35,536 nt of DNA. Origin: DATAXP01 sp036272935 (lineage in GTDB: Bacteria > Planctomycetota > Planctomycetia > Pirellulales > PNKZ01). Location of the stretch: contig DATAXP010000107.1 in assembly GCA_036272935.1 (NCBI GenBank), positions 1 to 35,536 on the forward strand. The letters are read 5' to 3'. Below are positions 24,557-31,989 of the stretch, in pieces (positions within the stretch are counted from its first letter, which is position 1; every line of letters starts with the position of its first letter). The notes below the pieces were generated by a model that was given only the letters and a program-made list of their open reading frames with translations, made no database searches and was not told the origin of the DNA. The translations under genes were made by a program, and so were the position numbers.

Positions 24557-24582
24557 AAGGGGCGCAAACTTCGAGAGCTCGC

Positions 24583-26865
24583 ATGAACTTTCGGCATGCA
24601 CTGCTGGCCACGCTGTTTCTTCTTGCTGCGGCACCGATTCAGGCCGCACCGCTGCCGACGATTGCCGATGTCGAGGCGCAGCCGCTGGCGACGCAGGCCG
24701 CGCGCGTCGTGCAGGCGCTCGAAGTGCTTGGCTCGCCGCTGACCGAAGACGAGCGCAAGGCGTTTGAAGCCGCACAGGCCGCCGCCGATCCGAAAGACCG
24801 TGTGCGGCGGATCCAGGCCGCGCTCGATCCCTTGTGCCTGGTCGGCATAAACATCAACCCCGAGAGCCGAGTGAAGGTCGATCGCGGCCCCGCCGAGGCG
24901 AAGCTGGTGCAGCACGGCTGGCGCGTGTTCCTGGTCAAGGTGGTTAACGAAGCCGGGGTGACCGCGCCGCTGCGCGTGGCCAGTCCCAACGCGAAGCCGA
25001 TGCTCAAGCGCTCGACGGGCAGTCCGTCGCCGGCCGCTGGCATCACGCAGCCGGAGTTGGCCAATCGCTGGCTCGACGTGAACTCCTACCAAGCGCAACC
25101 GCTGAACAAGGAACTATCGGGGCTGCCGCTCGAATACCGCATCATCGAGCTGTACGCGCGCGATCACGGTCCGCGCGAGGCGAAGCTGGCGTTCGATGTC
25201 GGCCAGGGGACGCAGGACCTTGGCTTCCGCAACGAGGTGAACATCCTGTTCCACATCGCGCCGGCGATCATGGTCACGGTCGAGGCGCTTGAGGCCGACG
25301 GGCGGGCCGCCGTGGCCCATTACGTGTTTCGCGACGATCGCGGACGCATCTATCCGGCCCGCTCGCGGCGGCTGGCTCCCGATTTTTTCTTTCAGGATCA
25401 AATCTATCGCTTCAGCGGCGAGGCGGTGTTGCTGCCTCCCGGCGACTACACGGTCACCTTCGGCCGCGGCCCCGAGTATCTCGAACAACAGCGGAAGATC
25501 AGGGTCCCCGATGGGCAACCCACCTTCGAGCAGTTCAAACTCAAGCGTTGGATCAAGCTGGCCGATTTCGGCTGGTACTCGGGCGATCACCATGTCCACG
25601 CTGCCGGCTGCAAGCACTACGAGTCGCCGACCGAAGGAGTCACGCCCAAGGCGATGATCCGTCACATCGAAGGCGAAGACCTGAACGTCGGCTGCGTGCT
25701 GTCGTGGGGGCCGTGCTGGTACCACCAGAAGCAATACTTCCAAGGGAACGTCAGCCAGCTTTCGACACCGCACAATCTGATGCGCTACGACGTCGAGGTG
25801 TCGGGCTTCCCCAGTTCGCATGCCGGCCACCTGTGTCTGCTGCGGCTTAAGGAAGACGACTATCCCGGCACGAAACGGATCGACGACTGGCCGAGCTGGG
25901 ACCTGCCGGTGCTCCAGTGGGCGCGGCAACAAGGCGCCGTCGTCGGCTTCGCCCACAGTGGCTGGGGGCTGCAGACCACCGACACGAAACTGCCGAATGA
26001 CGAGATGCCGAAATTCGACGGCATCGGCGCCAACGAGTACATCGTTGACGTGACGCACGGCATGTGCGATTTCATCTCGGCCGTCGACACGCCGATCCCC
26101 TGGGAGCTGAACATCTGGTATCACACGCTCAACTGCGGCATGACGACGCGGATCAGCGGCGAGACCGACTTCCCGTGCATCTACGGCGAGCGCGTCGGTC
26201 TGGGGCGCACGTACGTGAAGATCGGCCCCGATCAGCCGCTCAGCTACGACGCCTGGGTGCACGGCCTGCGTGACGGCCGCAGCTACGTGACCGACGGCCT
26301 GGGGCACCTGATCGATTTCTCGGTGAACGACCTGGATGTCGGCTCACTCGGTGCCGATGGGCGTCCCAGCGTGCTGGCCGTCAAGCAAGGCGCGCCGCTG
26401 CACGTGCGACTGTCGGCCGCGGCGCTCCTGGCCGAGAAGCCTCGTGATGACATTCGCTCGTTGCCGATCGATCAGAAACCATACTGGCACCTGGAGCGGG
26501 CGCGCATCGGCACGACGCGCACGGTGCCGGTCGAGCTCGTGGTCGATGGTCAGCCGGTTGAGACGCGCGCGATCGATGCCGACGGCCACGTGCAGCAACT
26601 CACGTTTGCCTACGAGCCGAAGCGATCGTGTTGGATGGCGGTGCGCATCCTCGGTAGCGCCCACACCAATCCCGTGTTCGTCGAGGTCGACGGCCAGCCG
26701 ATCCGCGCCCGCCGGCGCAGTGCCCAGTGGTGCCTGGAGGCGGTCGACGTGTGCTGGAAGTCGAAGCAGAGCAAGATTCGCGATTCCGAGCGCGAGGCAG
26801 CCGCCGCCGCCTACGAGCACGCCCGGCAGACCTACGCCAAAATCCTCGCCGAGTGCGTGGACTGA
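24583..26865 (+). CDS. Secreted CehA/McbA-family metallohydrolase
   Basis: A 760-residue exported protein with a signal peptide (MNFRHALLATLFLLAAAPIQA). A PHP-like metal motif SGDHHVHAAGC lies at 333-343 (D335, H336, H337, H339), followed by GFAHSGWG and GIGANEYIVDVTHG. This layout is that of the CehA/McbA group, named after carbaryl hydrolase, though most planctomycete members have no known substrate. The N-terminal 320 residues are probably beta-rich accessory domains (YTVTFGRGPEYLEQQRK), and the C-terminal 200 residues another beta domain plus a helix. The ATG at 24583 starts the signal peptide; the frame is open far upstream only because it shadows the Ldh2 gene. The substrate is unknown. 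Confidence 0.85.
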   Translation: MNFRHALLATLFLLAAAPIQAAPLPTIADVEAQPLATQAARVVQALEVLGSPLTEDERKAFEAAQAAADPKDRVRRIQAALDPLCLVGININPESRVKVDRGPAEAKLVQHGWRVFLVKVVNEAGVTAPLRVASPNAKPMLKRSTGSPSPAAGITQPELANRWLDVNSYQAQPLNKELSGLPLEYRIIELYARDHGPREAKLAFDVGQGTQDLGFRNEVNILFHIAPAIMVTVEALEADGRAAVAHYVFRDDRGRIYPARSRRLAPDFFFQDQIYRFSGEAVLLPPGDYTVTFGRGPEYLEQQRKIRVPDGQPTFEQFKLKRWIKLADFGWYSGDHHVHAAGCKHYESPTEGVTPKAMIRHIEGEDLNVGCVLSWGPCWYHQKQYFQGNVSQLSTPHNLMRYDVEVSGFPSSHAGHLCLLRLKEDDYPGTKRIDDWPSWDLPVLQWARQQGAVVGFAHSGWGLQTTDTKLPNDEMPKFDGIGANEYIVDVTHGMCDFISAVDTPIPWELNIWYHTLNCGMTTRISGETDFPCIYGERVGLGRTYVKIGPDQPLSYDAWVHGLRDGRSYVTDGLGHLIDFSVNDLDVGSLGADGRPSVLAVKQGAPLHVRLSAAALLAEKPRDDIRSLPIDQKPYWHLERARIGTTRTVPVELVVDGQPVETRAIDADGHVQQLTFAYEPKRSCWMAVRILGSAHTNPVFVEVDGQPIRARRRSAQWCLEAVDVCWKSKQSKIRDSEREAAAAAYEHARQTYAKILAECVD

Positions 26866-26914
26866 GATTTGCGGTGCCGGGCGAGTTGACCAGAACTCGC
26901 GATGGAGGTGCCGC

Positions 26915-27253
26915 ATGGTGCGCCGCTGGGTGAAAGACGTAAAGACCGTCTCGACATTTCCTCCCGAGCACATGTTCGATCAGCCGGCCGAGGAGATCGC
27001 GAAGACGATGGCCGATCCCAAGGTCAGCCCCAAGGGCTTGGGTTCGGCGATCCGCATGGTGCAGTACTTCATCAATCGCGGCGGCAAGGGACTGTCGGCC
27101 AAGCGCCAGCGTGAGCTGGAGAAAGCGAAAAAGCTGCTACAAGAGCGGCGCGAAAAGGAAACCGACGGCAAGAAAAAGAAGCCCCCGGCGAAGAAACGCC
27201 CCGCGAAAAAGAAGGCCAAGAAGAAGGAAAAGAAGCGTGCCAGCAACCGTTAA
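26915..27253 (+). CDS. DUF3175 protein with a Lys/Ala/Pro-rich tail
   Basis: 112 residues. Residues 1 to about 80 match the DUF3175 pattern (RRWVKDVKTVSTFPPEHMF, KVSPKGLGSAIRMVQYFINR, GGKGLSAKRQRELEKAKKLL). From about 81 the protein is almost entirely Lys, Ala, Pro and Arg, like the tails of histone H1-like bacterial nucleoid proteins. GGAGG at 26904-26908 lies six bases before the ATG, one of the best ribosome binding sites in the window, so expression may be high. The tail suggests nucleic acid binding; this is inference. It is 49 bases downstream of the CehA-like gene. Confidence 0.85.
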   Translation: MVRRWVKDVKTVSTFPPEHMFDQPAEEIAKTMADPKVSPKGLGSAIRMVQYFINRGGKGLSAKRQRELEKAKKLLQERREKETDGKKKKPPAKKRPAKKKAKKKEKKRASNR

Positions 27254-27254
27254 A

Positions 27255-27268
27255 CGGATGGCCATCCG
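27255..27268. repeat. Perfect 14-base palindrome after the DUF3175 gene
   Basis: CGGATGGCCATCCG begins two bases past the stop codon. It has no loop, so it resembles a protein-binding site more than a terminator; it could be chance. Confidence 0.3.
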
Positions 27269-27363
27269 CGGGCTTCCCCAAAGCTCGCCTGGACACGGTG
27301 GCGGGGAGCCACTATTCTCTCGCCCCGCCGTCGGTCGGTCGCCGAGACATGGAGGTCTTCGAG

Positions 27364-27630
27364 ATGAACATCAACTTCTTTACCTGGATTCGCGAAGGCG
27401 TGCGCCAAGCGGTGCTGCATGGCGTGTCGGACGCGGTCGGCCACATTGGCGCCAACTCCGACGAGGACGATATGCCCAAACGCCTGCTCGAAGTCATCCG
27501 GCAGAACGACGCTTTGCTGGCCCAAAGCTCGCCGCCGCGTGCTGATGGCACGCCTCGGCCGCGCAAGCTGGGCCGCTCACTCGAGCAAATCGTCAACGAC
27601 AAAAGCATGCCCGACAGCAAGGCAGCCTGA
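27364..27630 (+). CDS. Hypothetical protein (88 aa)
   Basis: I cannot assign a family. The 88 residues start MNINFFTWIREGVRQAVLHG, an amphipathic helix, followed by DAVGHIGANSDEDD and a helical MPKRLLEVIRQNDALLAQ. The C-terminus is Pro/Arg-rich, then LGRSLEQIVNDKSMPDSKAA. There is no signal peptide or transmembrane helix, so it is probably cytosolic or peripherally attached. The start at 27364 is set by GGAGG at 27351-27355, eight bases upstream. It lies 46 bases before the aminotransferase gene and could be its operon partner. Confidence 0.65.
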   Translation: MNINFFTWIREGVRQAVLHGVSDAVGHIGANSDEDDMPKRLLEVIRQNDALLAQSSPPRADGTPRPRKLGRSLEQIVNDKSMPDSKAA

Positions 27631-27676
27631 CGCCGCGTGCGTTGCCACCCACGGCTGATCGATCGATAATGCGCCG

Positions 27677-29044
27677 ATGGCCGTTGTCGAGTCGACCTTG
27701 TTGGAACAGTATCTCCGCCTGACGCCAGGTTCGGCCCGGCTCGCCGAGCGCGCGCGGGGCGTCTTCCCGAGCGGCATCACGCACGACAGCCGCTGGCTGG
27801 AACCGTATCCGTTGTACGTCGAGCGTGCGGCGGGCTCGCGCAAATGGGACGTCGACGGCCGCGAGTACGTCGATTGCTCCGGCGGGCACGGCGCGTTGCT
27901 GCTGGGGCACAATCCGCCGCAGGTCGTCGAGGCAGTCCGCGAACAGCTCGCCCGCGGCACGCACCATGGCGCGTGCCATGAGCTGGAAGTGCGCTGGGGC
28001 GAATTGGTGCAGCGCCTCGTGCCCAGTGCCGAGCGCGTGCGGTTCACGTCGTCGGGCACCGAGGCGACCCTGCTGGCCCTGCGCCTTGCCCGGGCTTGGA
28101 CCGGCAAATCCAAAATCGTGCGCTTCCTCGGGCACTTTCACGGCTGGCACGATCACATGGCCTTCGGCGTCGCGTCGCATTTCGATGGCACCCCGAGCCC
28201 GGGCGTCGTCCGGGGCGTTGCGGACGAGATGCTGTTAGCTTCGGCCGGCCACGTTGCCGCGACGGAACAACTGGTCGATCGCTCGGACGTGGCGGCAGTG
28301 ATCATCGAGCCGACCGGCGCCAGTTGGGGGCAGGTGCCGGTGTTGCCGCAGTTCCTGAAGGCGCTGCGCGACATGACTGCCCGGCGCGGCGTGCTGCTGA
28401 TCTTCGACGAAGTGATCAGCGGGTTCCGCTGCTCTCCGGGCGGAGCACAGCAGGCACTCGGCATCCGCCCCGACCTGACGACGCTCGCAAAGATTGTCGC
28501 CGGTGGCCTGCCGGGCGGCGCAGTCGTAGGCCGCGCCGACGTGATGGATCAGCTCGATTTCGTCGCGGCAGGCGCCGCACGGCGAGAGAAGATTCCGCAC
28601 CAAGGAACGTTCAACGCCAATCCGCTCTCAGCCGCGGCAGGCATCGCGACGCTCGAGATCATCGCCACGACCGACGCTTGCCAGCGGGCCAGCGATTACG
28701 CCGCACGTTTGCGCGCGGCGATGAACGCGGTGCTGCGCGAAGAAGGCGTACCGTGGATCGTGTACGGCACGTTCTCAGGATTTCACATCTTCACGAACCC
28801 CGAGCGGCTGCCGATCACTGAAGCCGACATCGCCGCGGGGCGGTATGATTACCGCACGTTCAAAGCGGTCGATCGACGCACCACGACCGCCCTGCGCTTG
28901 GGGATGCTAGTGCACGGCGTCGACCTATTCTCGTGGCCGGGAGGGCCGACCTCGGCGGTCCACACCGACTCCGACCTTCAGCAAACGGTCGCCGCCTTCC
29001 GCGCCACGGTACGCGCGATCCGAGGTGCCGACTCCTTTGCTTAG
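27677..29044 (+). CDS. Class III aminotransferase (glutamate-1-semialdehyde aminomutase-like)
   Basis: A 455-residue PLP enzyme of the class III aminotransferase family, closest in pattern to HemL-like proteins. Visible are SGGHGALLLGHNPPQV, FTSSGTEATLLALRLAR (123-139, phosphate binding), HFHGWHDHMAFG (153-164), IIEPTGASWG (209-218), FDEVISGFR with D244, the PLP-binding K272 in LAKIVAGGLPGG, and HQGTFNANPLSAAAG. It is longer than true HemL and has an unusual C-terminal part (YDYRTFKAVDRRTTTALRLG), so annotation as hemL is not justified. No haem genes are nearby and the substrate is unknown. It converges on the YhaM-like gene, with a palindromic repeat between. Confidence 0.88.
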   Translation: MAVVESTLLEQYLRLTPGSARLAERARGVFPSGITHDSRWLEPYPLYVERAAGSRKWDVDGREYVDCSGGHGALLLGHNPPQVVEAVREQLARGTHHGACHELEVRWGELVQRLVPSAERVRFTSSGTEATLLALRLARAWTGKSKIVRFLGHFHGWHDHMAFGVASHFDGTPSPGVVRGVADEMLLASAGHVAATEQLVDRSDVAAVIIEPTGASWGQVPVLPQFLKALRDMTARRGVLLIFDEVISGFRCSPGGAQQALGIRPDLTTLAKIVAGGLPGGAVVGRADVMDQLDFVAAGAARREKIPHQGTFNANPLSAAAGIATLEIIATTDACQRASDYAARLRAAMNAVLREEGVPWIVYGTFSGFHIFTNPERLPITEADIAAGRYDYRTFKAVDRRTTTALRLGMLVHGVDLFSWPGGPTSAVHTDSDLQQTVAAFRATVRAIRGADSFA

Positions 29045-29094
29045 CGGCCGCGTCCACGCGGCCGTCCGGCGGGCGTGGACGCCGGCCGCTAAGC
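29039..29094. terminator. Inverted repeat pair between convergent genes (copy E)
   Basis: Arm 29039-29059 (begins GCTTAGCGGCCGCGTCC) and arm 29073-29094 (ends GGCCGGCCGCTAAGC apart from one base) are reverse complements apart from one inserted base, with a 13-base loop. Both ends overlap the stop regions of the convergent aminotransferase and yhaM-like genes, so a bidirectional terminator is likely. The left arm is identical, in reverse complement, to copy B at 4857-4877. Confidence 0.6.
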
Positions 29095-30066
29095 CTCGCC
29101 GTTCGTTTGCCCCTTAAACAGCTTGCGGCCGAGCGCGGGTTGGAAACTGGTCCAAGAACTGTCGACGTTGGCATCGTCGCGCATCTGCTGCGCGAAGTTG
29201 TGCAGCCGGGCGTCGAGCGTGTCGAGCTGGTGCAGCGCCACCGCTTCGAGCGTCATCGGCAACTTGGGGCTGCCGAAATCGTACTGCCCGTGGTGGCTGA
29301 CGATCATGTGCTTGAGCCGCAGCGCGGTCTCGGTGGGGATCGGTTCGCCGGCCAGGCGTTCCGCCTCGCGCAGCTTGTCGTCGAGCAATGAGACGGCCAT
29401 TACCACGTGGCCGATGAGTTGCCCCTCGTCGGTGTAGCTGAAGCCACGGTCGTAGGCCAGCTCGTCGATCTTCCCCATATCGTGTACCAGCGCGCCCATC
29501 AGCAGCAGATCGCGGTCAAGCACCGGATAGCAGGGGGCGACGCGCTCGATGACTTCCATCAGGCTGACGACGTGCTCCAGCAGGCCGCCGATGTAGGCGT
29601 GATGGTTCTTCACGCCGGCCGGGGCGCGCGTAAAGCGGCGCATGAACGCCTCGTCGAGCAGGAAGCAGTCGGCCAGGTTGCGCAGGTGCGGGTTCGTCAT
29701 CGTCCGCAGCATCTCGGCCAGCCGCAGCGCCAGCCGATCGATATCGCCCGGCGTGAGCGGCATGAAGTCGGCCGGATCGACCTCATCGTCCCGCGCGCGG
29801 CAGACGTTGGTGACAATGAGCTGGATCGCCCCTTGATACAGTTGCGCCGTCCCTTCGACGCGCACGAAGTCGCCGTCGTCGAACGCCCGATAGTCGACGT
29901 CATTGGCGTTCCACATCCGCCCGCTGATCGAGCCGCTGCGATCCGACAGCTCGACCTGCAAATACAGATTGCCGTTGCGATTGGGTCGCAATTGCTTCTG
30001 CGTGGCCAGGAACACCTGGTCGATCGGTTCCTGGTGTCCGAATTCCTTGATGGACCGTCGTGCCAT
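29089..30066 (-). CDS. YhaM-type 3'-5' exoribonuclease (OB-fold + HD domain)
   Basis: A 325-residue protein with the two-domain plan of Bacillus YhaM, a metal-dependent 3'-5' exoribonuclease: an N-terminal OB-fold (about 15-90, with NGNLYLQVELSDRSGSISGR and DGDFVRVEGTAQLYQG) and an HD domain (about 150-290). Metal ligands include H155/H156 in VKNHHAYIGGLLEHV, H195-D196 in ALVHDMGKIDEL, H220 in GQLIGHVVM and H258-H259 in VSHHGQYDFG. The start has AGAAAG upstream. It is divergent from proS. The role in RNA turnover is inferred from the family. Confidence 0.88.
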   Translation of the reverse strand: MARRSIKEFGHQEPIDQVFLATQKQLRPNRNGNLYLQVELSDRSGSISGRMWNANDVDYRAFDDGDFVRVEGTAQLYQGAIQLIVTNVCRARDDEVDPADFMPLTPGDIDRLALRLAEMLRTMTNPHLRNLADCFLLDEAFMRRFTRAPAGVKNHHAYIGGLLEHVVSLMEVIERVAPCYPVLDRDLLLMGALVHDMGKIDELAYDRGFSYTDEGQLIGHVVMAVSLLDDKLREAERLAGEPIPTETALRLKHMIVSHHGQYDFGSPKLPMTLEAVALHQLDTLDARLHNFAQQMRDDANVDSSWTSFQPALGRKLFKGQTNGEA

Positions 30067-30083
30067 GTGGGATGTCTTTCTAA

Positions 30084-30107
30084 GGGCTCGTTGACGAGCC
30101 CGCTAAG
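30084..30107. repeat. Palindromic repeat with GCTAAGC tail (copy F)
   Basis: GGGCTCG-TTGA-CGAGCCC is a perfect seven-pair stem followed by GCTAAG. It has the same design as copy A at 2055. Unlike the other copies it lies between divergent genes, upstream of yhaM and proS, so it is in a 5' region. Confidence 0.5.
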
Positions 30108-30152
30108 CGTCAAGCGTTTCGTTGACCTCTTCCTCGAATATCTTAGCGGCTC

Positions 30153-30158
30153 TAGAAT
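30153..30158 (+). promoter_or_regulatory. Candidate -10 element of proS
   Basis: TAGAAT matches the -10 consensus at five of six bases, about 37 bases before the GTG at 30196. No good -35 is seen at 17 bases. If used, the in-frame ATG at 30157 would not be transcribed. Confidence 0.25.
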
Positions 30159-30195
30159 GCCCCGCGAACCCTGCCCCCCACAAAGGACGCCGCCC

Positions 30196-31923
30196 GTGCG
30201 CTGGACCCAAACGCTGATTCCCACGATGAAGGAAACGCCCGAAGGGGCGGAAATCCCCAGCCACGTGTTGATGCTCCGCGCCGGGCTGGTCGGCCAGTTG
30301 ATGGCCGGCGTCTACACGTACCTGCCGCTGGGGCTGCGGTCGCTGCGCAAGGCCGAGCGCATCGTGCGCGAAGAGATGGATCGTGCCGGGGCGGTCGAGC
30401 TGCACATGCCAGCACTCACGCCGCAGGAACTGTGGAAACGCACCGGGCGCATCGAGGCGTTCGGCAACGTGCTGATCCAGTTCGCCGTGCGCCGCCAGAA
30501 CAAGCAGGTACACATGGCATTGGGGCCGACGCACGAGGAGGTGGTGACCGACCTGGTGGCGCGCCACATTAACAGCTACCGCCAGTTGCCAATCACGCTG
30601 TACCAGATTCAAACGAAGTTCCGCAACGAGGAACGTCCGCGATTCGGCGTGCTGCGCACCAGTGAGTTCCTGATGAAGGACGCGTACAGCTTCGACACCA
30701 GCGTCGAGGGGCTGAACGCCAGTTATCAGAAGATGTACGACGCCTATTGCCGCATCTTCTCGCGTGCCGGACTTGGGTACCTGGCGGTCGAGGCCGAGAG
30801 CGGTCCCATCGGCGGCGACGCCAGCCACGAGTTCATGGTGCTGGCCGACAACGGCGAAGACACCGTCGTGCATTGTGCGGCATGCGGCTACGCGGCGAAT
30901 TTGGAGCGGGCAGAGACAGGCAAACGAACTGCTAAACCGCCAGCGGCAGGCGACGCGGCGCTCAAGAAGGTGCACACGCCTAACGTCGGCAGCATCGAGC
31001 AGGTGAGCAAGCTGCTCAAGTGCCGCGAGCGCGACATGCTCAAGACGCTGGTGTACGTCGCCGACGGCCAGCCGGTGGCGGTGCTGTTGCGCGGCGACCA
31101 CGAGGCGAACGAAGGCAAGATTCGCCGGGCGGTCGGGGCGACGAAGCTCGAGCTGGCCCTGCCGGATGTGGTCGAGCGCACAACCGGCGCCCCGGTGGGC
31201 TTCGCTGGACCGATCGGATTGAAGGTCCCGGTGTGGGCCGATGCTGACGTGGCCGCCGTGCCCTCGGCCGTGATCGGCGCCAACGAAGGGAATTATCACT
31301 ACACCGGCGCCCAGCTTAGCCGCGATTTTCAAGTCGCGCCCGACCATTTTGCCGACCTGCGCAACGCCGAGGCGGGCGATCCATGTCCGTGCTGCGCCGG
31401 AAAGCTCGAATTACGCCACGCGATCGAGGTGGGGCACGTGTTCAAGCTCGGCACCAAGTATTCCGAAGCGCTCGATGCCCGCTACCTCGACGACCACGAG
31501 CAGCAGCATGCGGCGATCATGGGCTGCTACGGCATCGGCGTGAATCGCATCCTCGCGGCGCTCATCGAAACAACGCACGACGAGAACGGCATCATCTGGC
31601 CGATGGCCCTGGCGCCATACGAGATCATCATCTCGCCGATCAACGTCAAGGAGCCGGCCGTGGCCGAGGCGGCTGAGAAGCTGTACGGCGAGCTCACCGC
31701 CGCTGGAATCGAAGTGTTGCTGGACGATCGCGACCAGCGCCCCGGCGTGAAGTTCAAGGACGCCGACCTGATCGGTATACCGCTACGGGTGGTGGTCGGA
31801 GGCCGCGGGCTGAAAGAAGGTCAGCTCGAGATCAAGTGGCGCACCGAGCCCGAGGCGAAGATGATCCCGCTGGCCGGCGCGGCCGCAGCGCTGGCCGAGA
31901 TGGTACGAAAGGCAAAAGAATGA
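30196..31923 (+). CDS. proS: Proline-tRNA ligase
   Basis: A bacterial-type class II prolyl-tRNA synthetase of 575 residues, close to the E. coli length of 572. It begins RWTQTLIPTMKETPEGAE after the GTG. It has motif 1 near GAVELHMPALTPQELW (65-80), the THEE loop (112-115), motif 2 at FRNEERPRFGVLRTSEFLMK (about 142-161), the YbaK-like editing insertion (about 220-400, including GANEGNYHYTGAQ), motif 3 GCYGIGVNRILAALIE (about 442-457) and an anticodon-binding C-terminus. The GTG at 30196 has AAAGGA eight bases upstream and aligns with the E. coli start; an in-frame ATG at 30157 adds a Pro-rich, unlikely extension. Confidence 0.96.
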   Translation: MRWTQTLIPTMKETPEGAEIPSHVLMLRAGLVGQLMAGVYTYLPLGLRSLRKAERIVREEMDRAGAVELHMPALTPQELWKRTGRIEAFGNVLIQFAVRRQNKQVHMALGPTHEEVVTDLVARHINSYRQLPITLYQIQTKFRNEERPRFGVLRTSEFLMKDAYSFDTSVEGLNASYQKMYDAYCRIFSRAGLGYLAVEAESGPIGGDASHEFMVLADNGEDTVVHCAACGYAANLERAETGKRTAKPPAAGDAALKKVHTPNVGSIEQVSKLLKCRERDMLKTLVYVADGQPVAVLLRGDHEANEGKIRRAVGATKLELALPDVVERTTGAPVGFAGPIGLKVPVWADADVAAVPSAVIGANEGNYHYTGAQLSRDFQVAPDHFADLRNAEAGDPCPCCAGKLELRHAIEVGHVFKLGTKYSEALDARYLDDHEQQHAAIMGCYGIGVNRILAALIETTHDENGIIWPMALAPYEIIISPINVKEPAVAEAAEKLYGELTAAGIEVLLDDRDQRPGVKFKDADLIGIPLRVVVGGRGLKEGQLEIKWRTEPEAKMIPLAGAAAALAEMVRKAKE

Positions 31924-31983
31924 ACCGCGAATGAACGCAGATAGACGCGGATCAGAAAGCTTATCTGCGTTTATCCGCGGTTT
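31922..31983. repeat. Imperfect inverted repeat between proS and the MFS gene
   Basis: Arms 31922-31943 (AACCGCGAATGAACGCAG...) and 31962-31983 (...CTGCGTTTATCCGCGGTTT) are reverse complements at 19 of 22 positions around an 18-base spacer. The unit contains the period-like GAACGCAGAT/GACGCGGAT repeats typical, from memory, of widely dispersed intergenic repeats. It overlaps the proS stop codon and ends six bases before the MFS ATG. Confidence 0.65.
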
Positions 31984-31989
31984 CATCCA

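Noticed and set aside
23755..24582. Upstream extension of the CehA-like frame
   Set aside because: It overlaps the Ldh2 gene in another frame and precedes a good signal peptide start at 24583.
25114..26307. A 397-codon minus-strand frame opposite the CehA-like gene
   Set aside because: Antisense shadow with no domain; the plus-strand gene has signal peptide and metal motifs.
27677..29044. Annotation of the aminotransferase as hemL
   Set aside because: The active-site motifs fit class III enzymes generally; the C-terminus and lack of haem genes do not support that specific role.
29407..30195. Upstream extension of the proS frame
   Set aside because: It overlaps the YhaM-like gene on the other strand; the GTG at 30196 has a ribosome binding site and aligns with E. 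coli ProS.
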